Assembly (NCBI GenBank): GCA_963698995.1
Contig: CAVOTD010000069.1
Coordinates: 62,001 to 126,000 of the forward strand
Direction: 5' to 3'
Source of the DNA: AP-15 sp963698995
GTDB lineage: Bacteria; Pseudomonadota; Alphaproteobacteria; ATCC43930; CGMCC-115725
Length of the DNA stretch: 64,000 nucleotides
A model generated the notes under the pieces. The model did no database searches and was not told the DNA's origin. It saw only the letters and a list, made by a program, of their open reading frames with translations. A program made the position numbers and the translations under genes. Shown here piece after piece: positions 36,339 to 44,694 of this stretch (position 1 is the first letter of the stretch; the number at the start of each line of letters is the position of its first letter).

Positions 36339-37410
36339 ATGACGGCTTACAGCGTCCTGATCATGGGGGCTTCCTACGGCTCGCTGCTGGCGACAAAGCT
36401 GCTGTTCGGCGGCCACAAGATAACGATGGTGTGCCTCCCGGCCGAGGTCGAGGCGTTCAATAACGACGGGGCGCGGGTGCGGCTGCCGATCCGAGGCAGA
36501 AAGGACCCGATCGAGCTCGAACTCGCGAAAATTGCCGGGCAAGCTCTCCGCAGCCGGCACCGCCGAGGTCAACCCGAGGGACTACGATCTCGTCGCCTTG
36601 GCGATGCAGGAGCCGCAATACCGCTCACCCGGCGTGCGCGAGCTGCTGGACGCAGTGGCGAAGTCCCGGGTGCCCTGCATGTCGATCATGAACATGCCGC
36701 CATTGCCGTACTTGAAGCGCATCCCCGGGCTGGCGACCGACGGCCTCAAACCCGCCTACACCGACGCCAGCGTCTGGGACAATTTCGAGCCCGGGCTGCT
36801 GACCTTGTGCAGCCCCGACCCACAGGCCATCCGTCCGCCCGACGAAAAGATCAACGTGCTGCAGGTCACCTTGCCGACCAACTTCAAGGTGGCCCGGTTC
36901 GACTCCGACGCTTCCACCGCCATATTGCGCGAGATGGAGGCGGATATCGAGGCGGCGCGCTACGATCCGGGCGACGGACCGATCCAGTTGCCGGTCAAAC
37001 TGAAGGTCCACGACTCGATCTTTGTGCCGCTCGCCAAATGGGCGATGCTGCTGACCGGCAATTACCGCTGCGTGACGAAGGACGGCGCGATCGACATCAA
37101 GGATGCGGTGCACAACGATCTCGAAACCTCGCGCGCGGTCTACAATTGGGTCTGCGGCGTCTGCGAGCGCCTCGGCGCATCACCCAACGACCTGGTGCCG
37201 TTCGAAAAATATGCCGCCGCCGCAAACGACCTGGTGCGGCCGTCCTCGGCCGCCCGGGCCCTCAACAACGGCGCCCCCAACATCGAACGGACGGACCGGC
37301 TCGTGCAGCTGATCGGTGCGCAATACGGCATGCGAAACGCCGTCGTCGACGCGACGGTAGCCCTGGTTGACGCCCGGCTGGCGGCCAACCGAAAAGCCGC
37401 TGCCGCCTGA
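36339..37410 (+). CDS. Ketopantoate-reductase-like Rossmann protein (one-base frameshift)
   Basis: Two frames form one protein. The first (from ATG 36339, with gggaggaaatcgc upstream) has the nucleotide-binding start LIMGASYGSLLATKLLFGGH and IRGRKDPIELE. The second, from about 36532, continues LPGKLSAAGTAEVNPRDYDL, VALAMQEPQYRSPGVREL and VKLKVHDSIFVPLAKWAM. Removing one A from gaactc at about 36520 gives the expected E-L-D-S-R-K-L-P-G-K and a 356-residue product. The N-terminal domain resembles ketopantoate reductases, but the C-terminal half is a distinct conserved family, so it is probably not PanE itself. Confidence 0.7.
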
Positions 37411-37930
37411 TTTTCCCTCGTTTTGCCGCGCGCGACCCGGTCCTCGCCCGCTCGCCCGCGAGGGCGAGAAAGTGGCCGAGATACCGGTGTGCCGTCCCCC
37501 CAGCAGCCGTCCGGTTTTCCGGTTGCACCGCGAGGCGGTGCAGCGCCTAGACCTGCCGGGCGCTTGCGGCTGCGAGCACGGCACCCGGTGCTAATGCGCC
37601 GACCCCTGCCAACAATCTCGTCGCAGCGGTAAAGCAGGCGATCGCTGCGATCAAGCAGGTATCGCCTCAATCGCGCCACCTGTTTTCCCTGTTTTATCAG
37701 GTTGAGATCAGGTATCGCGAACTCCCTCCAGAAGCCAACTGCCCGCCCGATCGCGAGCGTCGATAGGTGCAAAAAATAGCATGCGATTATGGCAACCGCA
37801 TGGTTGGCCAGGGCTCAGCCGGAACGGAAGGTGTCCTCACTGAAATCCCCGGTATTAGGTAGCAATCAAACGACGAAATCGCTCTGGCGATATTGCGGTG
37901 AAGATAGCCCGCGAAGTCACACTTGACTAC
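37411..37930. other. Intergenic stretch, mostly non-coding, with hairpin
   Basis: About 520 bases without an intact gene. A perfect hairpin lies at 37451-37468 (CTCGCCC, loop GCGA, GGGCGAG) without a T-run, so it is more like a repeat element than a terminator. A coherent but start-less reading frame at 37551-37766 is listed separately. The rest (37767-37930) becomes AT-richer and shows nothing I can identify, apart from the probable promoter of the gene at 37931. Confidence 0.4.
37551..37766 (+). pseudogene. Possible gene remnant (start-less open frame)
   Basis: A frame of 71 codons closed upstream by TAG (37548-37550) and downstream by TAG (37764-37766), with no ATG, GTG or TTG start. The translation looks protein-like: TPANNLVAAVKQAIAAIKQV, QSRHLFSLFYQVEIRYRELP, ending in PPDRERR. 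No family recognised. It may be the 3' end of a decayed gene or a gene broken upstream by an indel; the preceding region in another frame reads RLHREAVQRLDLPG. Confidence 0.3.
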
Positions 37931-38330
37931 ATGTCTGGAAATCAGTGGTGGCTTGATTGGGCTGCAGTGGCCCTTCCATCGATGCTTTCGGCTGTGGGTG
38001 TCTATGTGTCTATGGAGAGCCCGAGGCTGGAAGAATCGCGCTGCGGCTAGGTGGACGTGTCGGATTGGCCTGATAGTATTCGGAATACTGATAAGTGTTT
38101 TACCGTATCTGCAACAGGACGCTGCGCGGGACGCATTTAATAAACAGGAGGCGCTAAATTATACGCCGTCTGTCGTACTAATTTATGCCGACAAAAATTT
38201 CAATTTACATGTAGGGAAAACCGATCTTTATCTTTGGGGCACCAAATTAGGAGCTGGACCGCAAACGATTGAACAAAAACACCGCATCATACCTCCTGGG
38301 GCATTTTACTATTCGGGATTATCCCCTTGA
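37931..38330 (+). CDS. Small membrane protein, function unknown (one-base frameshift)
   Basis: The ATG at 37931 opens with SGNQWWLDWAAVALPSMLSA and a first hydrophobic segment, then hits a stop at about 38046. Removing one base near 38042 joins it to a second frame reading ARWTCRIGLIVFGILISVLP (second membrane segment) and a soluble tail (PSVVLIYADKNFNLHVGKTD). The repaired length is 132 residues. Base composition is clearly more AT-rich than the flanks, suggesting acquisition. No family recognised; the gene lies between a remnant and a toxin-antitoxin pair. Confidence 0.5.
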
Positions 38331-38348
38331 CGACCGTATGACGTGCCG

Positions 38349-38753
38349 TTATGGTAGCGTGATTTTCTGAATTCGTCCGCTTGGCATTACTCGATATAAG
38401 AATGGCTTTGTCGTTTGGGATGCCAAAATGTATATTTTTGGATATGCCTTAAAGAAGTATTGCAGTTTATCAAACGTCTGGCTATTTGCTCCGGGCAAAT
38501 AGAAACAACCGACATTATGTTGCTTTATTGCTGTCGCCTCTACCGCGACAGAATGAAATTTCTGATCGTGACTAAAGGCTATCCACCCATTTTTGCCACA
38601 TATTTCCAGCCATACGTCGTCGCGCATGTTTTGCGGAAAATTGTTGGTTTTGCTGTGATGATATTCAACTGTGAATGGAGGCTTCATCCGAACAAGTGCT
38701 TCTGGAAAGCGCTTGCCGAAATTGCGGTCGAAGTAGAATGTTAATGAAGCCAC
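38349..38753 (-). CDS. vapC45: PIN-like toxin, VapC45 type
   Basis: A 134-residue protein with a PIN-like fold: N-terminal acid in TFYFDRNFGKRFPEAL, a central D-D (NMRDDVWLEICGKNGWIAFS) and HDQKFH. These match VapC45-type/DUF5615-like ribonuclease toxins. The start overlaps the end of the antitoxin gene by 13 bases, so the two are co-translated with the antitoxin first. The sizes (232 and 134 residues) are close to those I recall for the Mycobacterium tuberculosis VapB45/VapC45 pair. RNase activity is inferred. Confidence 0.7.
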   Translation of the reverse strand: MASLTFYFDRNFGKRFPEALVRMKPPFTVEYHHSKTNNFPQNMRDDVWLEICGKNGWIAFSHDQKFHSVAVEATAIKQHNVGCFYLPGANSQTFDKLQYFFKAYPKIYILASQTTKPFLYRVMPSGRIQKITLP

Positions 38754-39439
38754 TTTCGGAGTTGGTCGTAATCAACGCCCTCAAACTCCAGGGCATTAAC
38801 GACCTCCTCCTCGCGAATACCAAAATCCTCAGCGATTTCATCCGGCTTCTCACCGGCAGCCCAGCGTCCTTTGACCGCCCAAGTCGGAACGCCCTTCACC
38901 GTCGGCGCGCCGAAGGAATAGCGCGGGTCTATCACCACAGCCGATTCGGGGCCGGCAACATGCCAACGAATGACGATGCCGCGTCTTTCGTAGTCGAATT
39001 CCTTCAGACGACCGATTACCGCTTCCCAAGCGAGTTGCCCCTGCTGATCAGGTCGAAGCAGCTTGCCACGTCCCCTTTTGGCGCCAGCTATCTCCGCATA
39101 ATCCATGAAAAGCCGGCGCCCATCGGTCTTAAACCGATACTCGGCAAAGGGGAACTCGCTTTCGAGGGTTCGACCAAGATATTCCCGAGTATCGCGTATG
39201 CGCTTTAGGGATACGCCTTCCTTGCGCAGTGCGGCGACGACAGCCACTTCAATTAGCTGCATGTAAGATAATGCTTCACGCTCCTCACGGGGCGCGAGAG
39301 CCGCGCCTGCGTTGCCCTTCTGCCATTGAACTACCGTCTGCGGCGCGATCTGCGCGTAGCGAGCAGCCTCCTGCACCTGATAGTTCGGCAGATAGAGGCG
39401 GCGGCGCCAAGCATCCTGTGGGCGTGCGGCGGCTGGCAT
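38741..39439 (-). CDS. vapB45: Antitoxin, VapB45 type (HTH plus DUF433 domain)
   Basis: A 232-residue protein. The N-terminal half has a MerR-like helix-turn-helix (YQVQEAARYAQIAPQTVVQW) and a linker (RKEGVSLKRIRDTREYLG). The C-terminal DUF433 domain is VIDPRYSFGAPTVKGVPTWA with EKPDEIAEDFGIREEEVVNA. I chose the ATG at 39439 because AGGA lies six bases before it; the longer frame starts with TTG at 39445. It is the first gene of a two-gene toxin-antitoxin operon and probably represses its own promoter through the direct repeats at 39459-39478. Confidence 0.72.
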   Translation of the reverse strand: MPAAARPQDAWRRRLYLPNYQVQEAARYAQIAPQTVVQWQKGNAGAALAPREEREALSYMQLIEVAVVAALRKEGVSLKRIRDTREYLGRTLESEFPFAEYRFKTDGRRLFMDYAEIAGAKRGRGKLLRPDQQGQLAWEAVIGRLKEFDYERRGIVIRWHVAGPESAVVIDPRYSFGAPTVKGVPTWAVKGRWAAGEKPDEIAEDFGIREEEVVNALEFEGVDYDQLRKWLH

Positions 39440-39458
39440 TGACAATCCTACCTTCTAA

Positions 39459-39478
39459 GAACGTAACGAGAACATAAC
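39459..39478 (-). promoter_or_regulatory. Candidate operator/promoter of the vapBC45-like operon
   Basis: Two near-identical 9-mers on the minus strand, GTTATGTTC and GTTACGTTC, are separated by two bases (11-bp period, about one helical turn). They sit about 20 bases upstream of the antitoxin start. Placement and spacing suit binding by the HTH antitoxin for autoregulation. Confidence 0.4.
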
Positions 39479-39550
39479 ACCTCCCGCCGGAAATCCAAGA
39501 TCCGCTCGGCCTCATTCTAACTCTTGTCGGTCGAGCCTTGAATCCCCAAT

Positions 39551-39787
39551 ATGCCGCGTATGGCCTTGACGCTCGCCGAAGCACTCCGTACCGGTCGATT
39601 ACCGGAGTTCGTTGCTCAGCAACAAGCCGCCGGCCTGCCAACGGCGAATCGAGAAGCTTTTGAGGCCGTCCTTCGCAGCGCCGTCAAACCCGTGACAGCA
39701 AAAGGTCGAACATCGCGTTCCCGAACTGGCGGTGATTTGACCGGTAGCAAAACTCGGCGAGATATTTCGGCATCTTCTCGCCGCTGA
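39551..39787 (+). CDS. Small ORF antisense to an IS1595 transposase 3' end
   Basis: A 78-codon ORF. The first ~45 residues look like a real protein (LTLAEALRTGRLPEFVAQ, AFEAVLRSAVKP), while the rest overlaps the transposase fragment on the other strand (RTSRSRTGGDLTGSKTRRD). I recall similar small ORFs beside other IS1595-family transposases in alphaproteobacteria, so it may be an IS passenger. There is no clear ribosome site. Could also be spurious. Confidence 0.35.
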   Translation: MPRMALTLAEALRTGRLPEFVAQQQAAGLPTANREAFEAVLRSAVKPVTAKGRTSRSRTGGDLTGSKTRRDISASSRR

Positions 39788-40410
39788 TGTGAATATGCGT
39801 CGAGCGCACGCTGTTCTTAAACAGTTTCCAAAAGCCTTCGACGCTGTTGGTATGGAACGTCTCGCCCGTACGGTAATCGTACCAGCTCCACTCCTTCGCG
39901 CCGTGCTTGACCGCACCATGCGTGAAGCCATCGCCGCTGAGTAAACCATAACTGATCAACTCGTCTGTCGAGACGACCGATCCCGGCTCAATGTTTTGCA
40001 GCACTACGTCGCGCAGCGTGTCCTTTCGGATGTCCGGGATCACCTGAGCCGTAATCCGACCGCCACGTTCCTTCATGCCCATTACGATTATCTTTCCGGC
40101 GGCACCGCGGCCACGTTTGCCGGGACGATGGCCACCAACATACGCTTCGTCGATTTCAACATGACCAGTAAGCAGGCCGCTAATGTCCGCTTGTTCCATT
40201 AGGGTGCGGATTTGCTGGCCGATCCGATAAGCAGTTTTGTAGGTCACGCCAAGCTGCCGCTGCAGCTCTTTGCCACTCACGCCATGCCGCGTCGTGACGA
40301 ACAGGTAGATTGCATAGAACCACATGCGCAGCGGGGTCCGCGTATCCTGAAAGATCGTCCCGGCGCACGGATGAACGTTCGCCCCGCATCGGCCCCGCAG
40401 CTTGCCGCAA
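39684..40410 (-). mobile_element. Truncated IS1595-family transposase
   Basis: The frame from 40325 down to 39684 gives 213 residues: HTH-like LQRQLGVTYKTAYRIGQQIR, first acid in VEIDEAYVGG, second in STDELISYG, and the Asn-Lys signature HTNSVEGFWKLFKNSV. The coding frame continues upstream to about 40400 (CAGTIFQDTRTPLRMWFY), so part of the zinc ribbon remains, but the first ~70 codons are gone. The break abuts the stop of the NTF2-like gene. It belongs to a different IS1595 subgroup from the intact copy at 1754-2788. I could not place terminal repeats. Confidence 0.82.
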
Positions 40411-40412
40411 GA

Positions 40413-40871
40413 TCAGGCCAGCTTGAACCCCTGCCTTGCCAGCAGCTTCCAGCCGCCGTCCTGCTTTTGCCAGACCTGGAGTGCGCCGATCCTGACCGTC
40501 GCGGGCTTACCGTCGGTTTCGGAGTCGGACAAATAGATGTGGCGGGCGATCGCCGCATCGCCGATTACCGCGACCTTGAGTTCCGGGAAGGTAAGCGACT
40601 TGACGGTCGCTTTTCGGGTCATCACGCCGTTGATAAATTCGGTCTTGTTCTGGACCCTGCCGTCCGAATGGCCGTAGCTCAGCTGAGCCGACGCCAGCTG
40701 CTCCAATCGGGCCTTATCAGCGTCGAGCAAGGCCTTCCGCAGGGCCTCGACGGCCTGGTTTACGGCCGCTTCGTCGCCGGATTCGGCAAGCGCCTCGTTG
40801 TTGCGCAATAGGGCCGACGCGCCGAGCACGAGCGCCCCTGCGGCGGCCAGGTCACGACGGGTTACATGCAT
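40413..40871 (-). CDS. Exported NTF2-like (ketosteroid-isomerase fold) protein, Tat signal
   Basis: A 152-residue protein. ATG 40871 is preceded by gggaggaattg, a strong ribosome site, which rules out the longer frame from 40895. The N-terminus has a twin-arginine signal (HVTRRDLAAAGALVLGASAL). The mature part is an NTF2-like domain (DKARLEQLASAQLSYGHSDG, VWQKQDGGWKLLARQ), a fold used for small-ligand binding or as a DUF4440-type enzyme. The stop directly abuts the truncated transposase. It is divergent from the MFS gene at 41024. Function unknown. Confidence 0.85.
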   Translation of the reverse strand: MHVTRRDLAAAGALVLGASALLRNNEALAESGDEAAVNQAVEALRKALLDADKARLEQLASAQLSYGHSDGRVQNKTEFINGVMTRKATVKSLTFPELKVAVIGDAAIARHIYLSDSETDGKPATVRIGALQVWQKQDGGWKLLARQGFKLA

Positions 40872-40918
40872 CAATTCCTCCCTCGGCCAATCCAATTCCG
40901 GGTTTTGTCGTACAATAA

Positions 40919-40933
40919 CGTGGTTAAGCCACG
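40919..40933. promoter_or_regulatory. Short palindrome in divergent promoter region
   Basis: CGTGG-TTAAG-CCACG forms a perfect 5-bp inverted repeat between the divergent NTF2-like and MFS genes. It may be an operator, but the stem is short and no regulator gene is adjacent. Confidence 0.25.
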
Positions 40934-41023
40934 CTGTCTAACCGCCGCCCCGCGTCCGGGCTTGCGCGATCGGGGCGGAACGTGTCACACGGCGCAATAG
41001 GGAGAAGCGGTAGGAGGCGAGCG

Positions 41024-42364
41024 GTGGCGGAAGCGCAGCTATCATCGACCGAGTTTGCGTTGGAAAACCAGCGCCTCGGCGGGTTGCAGATCCGGGTGGC
41101 AGCACTCTGCGCCCTGGTGCAGATCTGCGACGGCTACGACATCAACTCGATCGGCGTCACGGTACCGTCGCTGACCCACGCCTGGGGTCTTCCCGGGCCG
41201 GCCTTCACGCAGGCTTTTCTGTGGTCGAGCATCGGGATCATGCTGGGCGCCCTCTCGGCGGGGCCGATCGGCGACCGCGTTGGCAGGAAACCGCTGTTGC
41301 TCGCCAGCCTCACGATCTTTGGCGTCGCCTCGCTGTTGAGCGCATTTTCCGGCTCGCTGCTGATGCTGAGCATCCTGCGCTTCTTCACCGGCATGGGGAT
41401 CGGCGGCGCATTTCCGGGGGCGGCCACGTTGAGCGGCGACTACGCACCGCAACGGCTTCGCGCGACGATGATCATGGCGACCTTCACCGGCGCACCGATC
41501 GGCGGGTTTTTGTGCGGGCAGCTGGCCGCGGTGCTGCTGCCGACTTTCGGTTGGCCGAGCGTCTTTCTCGTGGGCGGCATCGTTCCGCTGTTGCTGGTGA
41601 TCGCGCTCGCATTGTGGCTGCCCGAGTCGCCCCGCTTTCTCGCCGCGAAGGGCAACCTGTCGCCGCGCGAGACCGCCTTGCTGCAGCGCCTCGACGTCAT
41701 GCCGGGGCAGGCTGCCGCGAAAGACCTCGACCTCCCGCAGGGCAATCCGATCAGCATGCTGTTCGGCAAGGGATATGCGCTGCAGACCGTGCTGTTGTGG
41801 GTGATCTTCTTCTGCAGCCTGATGAACCTGTTTCTTTTCGTCTATTGGCTGCCCGAGGTGTTGCACCTGACCGGCATGACGCCGGCCGAGGCGGCCCGCA
41901 CGACGAGCTTTCGCGAATTGGGCGCGATATTCGCCGTGCTCTATCTCGGCCTGTTGATCGACCGCTTCGGAGCCGAGCGTGCGTTGGCCTGGCACTATGC
42001 CGCCGGCGTCGTGTTCATCGGCGCGATCGCGCTCGTCGCGATGCCGTATCTGCTGCTGGCGATCGTGATCTTCTTCTCCGGCATGACGATCATCGGCAGC
42101 CAGACCGGCGCCAACGGGGCCTGCGGCAAACTCTATCCGGCACGCATGCGCACGAGTGGGCTCGGCTGGGCGCTCGGCATCGGCCGCCTCGGCGGCATCG
42201 CCGCGCCGGTGCTCGGCGGCTACCTGCTGTCGCTCGGCCTGCCGCCGCCGCAGATCTTTTTGAGTGCCTGCGGCTTTGCGTTGGTTGCCGCGGCGGCGAC
42301 GGCATTGCTCGGCCTGCGCGGCCGCGCCGAGCGCGTCACGGCCGCGGAGCTGGCCTCACGCTAG
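41024..42364 (+). CDS. MFS transporter, aromatic acid:H+ symporter type
   Basis: A 446-residue membrane protein with twelve predicted segments. The GTG at 41024 has taggaggcgagcg upstream, a near-perfect ribosome site, so I prefer it to 40982. The N-terminal segment LVQICDGYDINSIGVTVPSL contains the D-G-Y-D motif of the aromatic-acid/H+ symporter family (PcaK/BenK). The loop motif is GPIGDRVGRKPLLLASL, with a central LPESPRFLAAKG. Probably imports a benzoate-like or related acid; no catabolic genes are adjacent. Confidence 0.88.
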   Translation: MAEAQLSSTEFALENQRLGGLQIRVAALCALVQICDGYDINSIGVTVPSLTHAWGLPGPAFTQAFLWSSIGIMLGALSAGPIGDRVGRKPLLLASLTIFGVASLLSAFSGSLLMLSILRFFTGMGIGGAFPGAATLSGDYAPQRLRATMIMATFTGAPIGGFLCGQLAAVLLPTFGWPSVFLVGGIVPLLLVIALALWLPESPRFLAAKGNLSPRETALLQRLDVMPGQAAAKDLDLPQGNPISMLFGKGYALQTVLLWVIFFCSLMNLFLFVYWLPEVLHLTGMTPAEAARTTSFRELGAIFAVLYLGLLIDRFGAERALAWHYAAGVVFIGAIALVAMPYLLLAIVIFFSGMTIIGSQTGANGACGKLYPARMRTSGLGWALGIGRLGGIAAPVLGGYLLSLGLPPPQIFLSACGFALVAAAATALLGLRGRAERVTAAELASR

Positions 42365-42637
42365 CCGAGCGGGTCGCGGCCGAACCACAGGAACGCGATC
42401 GCCGCGCCCGCGAGTTCGTGCCGCCCAAAAGTGGCACGCCAAGTACCGCCCTGTGGACGGTTTAGGGGATAGAGTCGCTATTCGGGGGGTAAGCCTGTGG
42501 GCAATGATTCCCGCGCTTGTGCCGGCCAATCCGGGCGATAAGCTCCGATTGTGTGGTTGACACGGTGAAATTGAGGCCGTGGCCGATAGGTCGGCGGGCC
42601 ACTTCAGGGGGAAAATGCGAGCCCTCAAATCACACCA
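42365..42637 (+). other. Intergenic region upstream of a terminator, no gene seen
   Basis: About 270 bases between the MFS stop and a strong terminator, with no convincing ORF. A TTGACA-like hexamer near 42555 lacks a good -10 partner. It may be simply the MFS 3' untranslated region, or hold a small RNA ending at the terminator. Confidence 0.3.
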
Positions 42638-42665
42638 GGGGCGGTCCGCTCGGACCGCCCCTTTT
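42638..42665 (+). terminator. Rho-independent terminator
   Basis: A perfect 10-bp GC-rich stem, GGGGCGGTCC (42638-42647) with GGACCGCCCC (42652-42661), a 4-base loop and a following TTTT. The T-run is on the plus strand, so it stops rightward transcription coming from the MFS gene or from a small RNA upstream. It lies 31 bases before the end of the leftward ABC permease gene. Confidence 0.8.
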
Positions 42666-42695
42666 GATGCATCACCTGCCGACGGCGCCCCAGCC

Positions 42696-43649
42696 TCAGG
42701 CACGAATCTCCTGGCGCTGAAAAACGATGTAGGCAACCGCGAAAACCAGGATCATCGTTGCGATCAGCCCGGTCAGCTGCGGCCAGACCAGAATAAAACT
42801 CTGTGCCGCAGGGAGCGGTGCGCCGAGCAGCGCCCCCTGGACTTGGCTGTAGAGCACCGGGCCGAGCGCGCGGGTCGCGGGTTGCAGCAACGCCAGGGCG
42901 ATCTCGGCGTAAAGGGTATTCGGCGAGATCCGGTCCAAGGCCTGTGCGGTCTGCAGGTAAGCGACGTTCGGTCCGAGAACCCCTTCCGGCGGTCCGGCGA
43001 TCAGGGTTGCCGCGAGCGGCGTAATGACCGACCAAAACAACGCGAACAGCAGCCATACGCCGAGCGCCGCGAGTGCCGCAGTGGCCGGCGCCCGAAATAC
43101 CACCGAAAAAAGGAACGCGACGGCGAGCCATACCCCGCCATAGGCCAAGGTCGCGACGAGAAACCCCAGCATGCGGATCATCTCTTCGGTATTGGGCGGC
43201 AGGCCGAGGAGCAGCAGGCCGAGACCGATGGTCAGCAGCCACAGCGAGAAGAGGCCGATCGCCAGCGCCAATAGCCCAGCGAGAAATTTGCCCAACAGCA
43301 GCGCGTCGCGATAAATCGGCTGCGCCAGCACCCGGCTCAAGGTGCGGCGGTTGAACTCGCCATTGATGGCGTCGAAGCCGATCGCGATCGCGACCAGCGG
43401 TATCAGAAAGCCCAACAGAGCAATGAACGACGGCAGCGGATCCTGTGCCATCGTCAACAGCCGCAAAAACAGGAACGGGCTCTCGCCGATACTGGCGCGG
43501 ATCGACAAGATCGCGGCATAGGCGGCGGCGATCGCGGTCAGAAAAACCAGAGCCTCGAGCAGCCACATGCGGGCGCCGGACAGGTAATCCGCCGCCTCCT
43601 TGGCAAGAACGATCCCGACCCCGGTAAAGGGCGAGCCTCTACGCCGCAT
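42696..43649 (-). CDS. ABC-2 type permease
   Basis: A 317-residue membrane protein. ATG 43649 overlaps the ATPase stop; the frame extends upstream to 43871, but that part is a shadow of the ATPase gene. Hydrophobic segments include LEALVFLTAIAAAYAAILSI, FIALLGFLIPLVAIAIGFDA and LAYGGVWLAVAFLFSVVF. The segment after the second hydrophobic stretch (INGEFNRRTLSRVLAQPIYR) is the typical ABC-2 membrane-spanning family signature. It forms an exporter with the upstream ATPase and the NEW3 protein. Confidence 0.88.
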   Translation of the reverse strand: MRRRGSPFTGVGIVLAKEAADYLSGARMWLLEALVFLTAIAAAYAAILSIRASIGESPFLFLRLLTMAQDPLPSFIALLGFLIPLVAIAIGFDAINGEFNRRTLSRVLAQPIYRDALLLGKFLAGLLALAIGLFSLWLLTIGLGLLLLGLPPNTEEMIRMLGFLVATLAYGGVWLAVAFLFSVVFRAPATAALAALGVWLLFALFWSVITPLAATLIAGPPEGVLGPNVAYLQTAQALDRISPNTLYAEIALALLQPATRALGPVLYSQVQGALLGAPLPAAQSFILVWPQLTGLIATMILVFAVAYIVFQRQEIRA

Positions 43650-44577
43650 CGCGGATCTCGTCGAAATAGCGGGTATAGACTTCATTAAGGCTGGGCTCGG
43701 CGAAGCGAATGCCGAGCAGCTCCGCCGACGGCGCCAGCCGCCGCGCGAGTTCCGGGCGCAAATCGCGTTCGCAGTCGACACGGTAGAGTTCCGGACCGAG
43801 CGCCTGCACCCGGACGACGCCCGGCACCACGGCGATCTGGCTCTGGATCGCAGCGCCACGCGCCTCGACATCGATCACATAGCCGCCGCCGAGAACCCGC
43901 TGAGCGAGCTCGGTCACACTGCCCGACAGCGCGATCCGCCCGCGATTGAACAGCGCGACCCGGTCGCATACGCTCTGCACCTGATCGAGATGGTGCGACG
44001 ACAGCAGAACCGTGGTGCCGTCGGCCTTCAAGCCCCGAATCATCGCCAGAAATTCTTGTGTCGAGTGCGGATCCAAGGTTGCGGTCGGCTCGTCGAGGAT
44101 GGCGATGCTCGGATGTTTCATCAGGACCTCGGCAAGCCCCAGCCGCTGACGCATGCCGCGTGAGAAGGTGCCCACCCGATCTCGGCCGACATCGGGTAGC
44201 CCGACCCGCGCCAGCGCCGCGGCGAATCGTTCATCGATCTCGCGCCGCGAAAGTCCCGCCAGCCGCCCGGTGTAGGCGAGGTTGTCGCGTGCCGAGAGCC
44301 CATCATAAAAGCCGACCGAATCGGGCAGGTAGCCGACCCGCCGCTTGACCTCGAGCGGGTCGCGCAGCGGGTCGAAGCCGGCGACCTCGGCGCGCCCCTC
44401 AGTGGGCTCGGTCAGCCCGAGCAGCATCAGGATCGTTGTCGTCTTGCCCGAACCGTTCGGCCCTAAAATCCCGACAATCTCGCCGGCACGGACATCCAGA
44501 TCGATATGATCGACCGCGACCGTCGCACCATAGCGCTTGGTCAGCCCCTGGGCCCTGATTACGACTTCTTCAACCAT
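43639..44577 (-). CDS. ABC transporter ATP-binding protein
   Basis: A 312-residue ATPase. Walker A is LGPNGSGKTTTILMLLG, Q-loop VGYLPDSVGFYDGLS, signature TFSRGMRQRLGLAEVL, Walker B SIAILDEPTATLD and H-loop LLSSHHLDQV. The C-terminal extension (LGPELYRVDCERDLRPELA) is typical of ATPases paired with ABC-2 permeases. Its stop overlaps the permease start by 11 bases. A repeat of about 55 bases separates it from the NEW3 gene. Confidence 0.92.
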   Translation of the reverse strand: MVEEVVIRAQGLTKRYGATVAVDHIDLDVRAGEIVGILGPNGSGKTTTILMLLGLTEPTEGRAEVAGFDPLRDPLEVKRRVGYLPDSVGFYDGLSARDNLAYTGRLAGLSRREIDERFAAALARVGLPDVGRDRVGTFSRGMRQRLGLAEVLMKHPSIAILDEPTATLDPHSTQEFLAMIRGLKADGTTVLLSSHHLDQVQSVCDRVALFNRGRIALSGSVTELAQRVLGGGYVIDVEARGAAIQSQIAVVPGVVRVQALGPELYRVDCERDLRPELARRLAPSAELLGIRFAEPSLNEVYTRYFDEIRDAA

Positions 44578-44601
44578 GCCGCCCGTTTCCTCGTTGCGTC
44601 A

Positions 44602-44655
44602 CACCGGCGGAGGCCGGTGCCCATTTCGGCCATGGGTCCCGGCCGTCGCCGGGAC
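44602..44655. repeat. Extragenic double-hairpin repeat
   Basis: Two perfect hairpins: CACCGGC-ggag-GCCGGTG (44602-44619) and GTCCCGGC-cgtc-GCCGGGAC (44636-44655). This is the 'gggtcccggcc…' extragenic palindrome type common in alphaproteobacteria. It lies between the NEW3 gene and its ABC transporter genes and could modulate their relative expression. Confidence 0.6.
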
Positions 44656-44694
44656 GACGAAAATTATCACTCGATTACTCTACCGGCGGCTACT

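Noticed and set aside
36306..37410. Calling the gene panE
   Set aside because: Only the N-terminal nucleotide-binding part resembles ketopantoate reductase; the C-terminal half is different and the usual catalytic region is not recognised.
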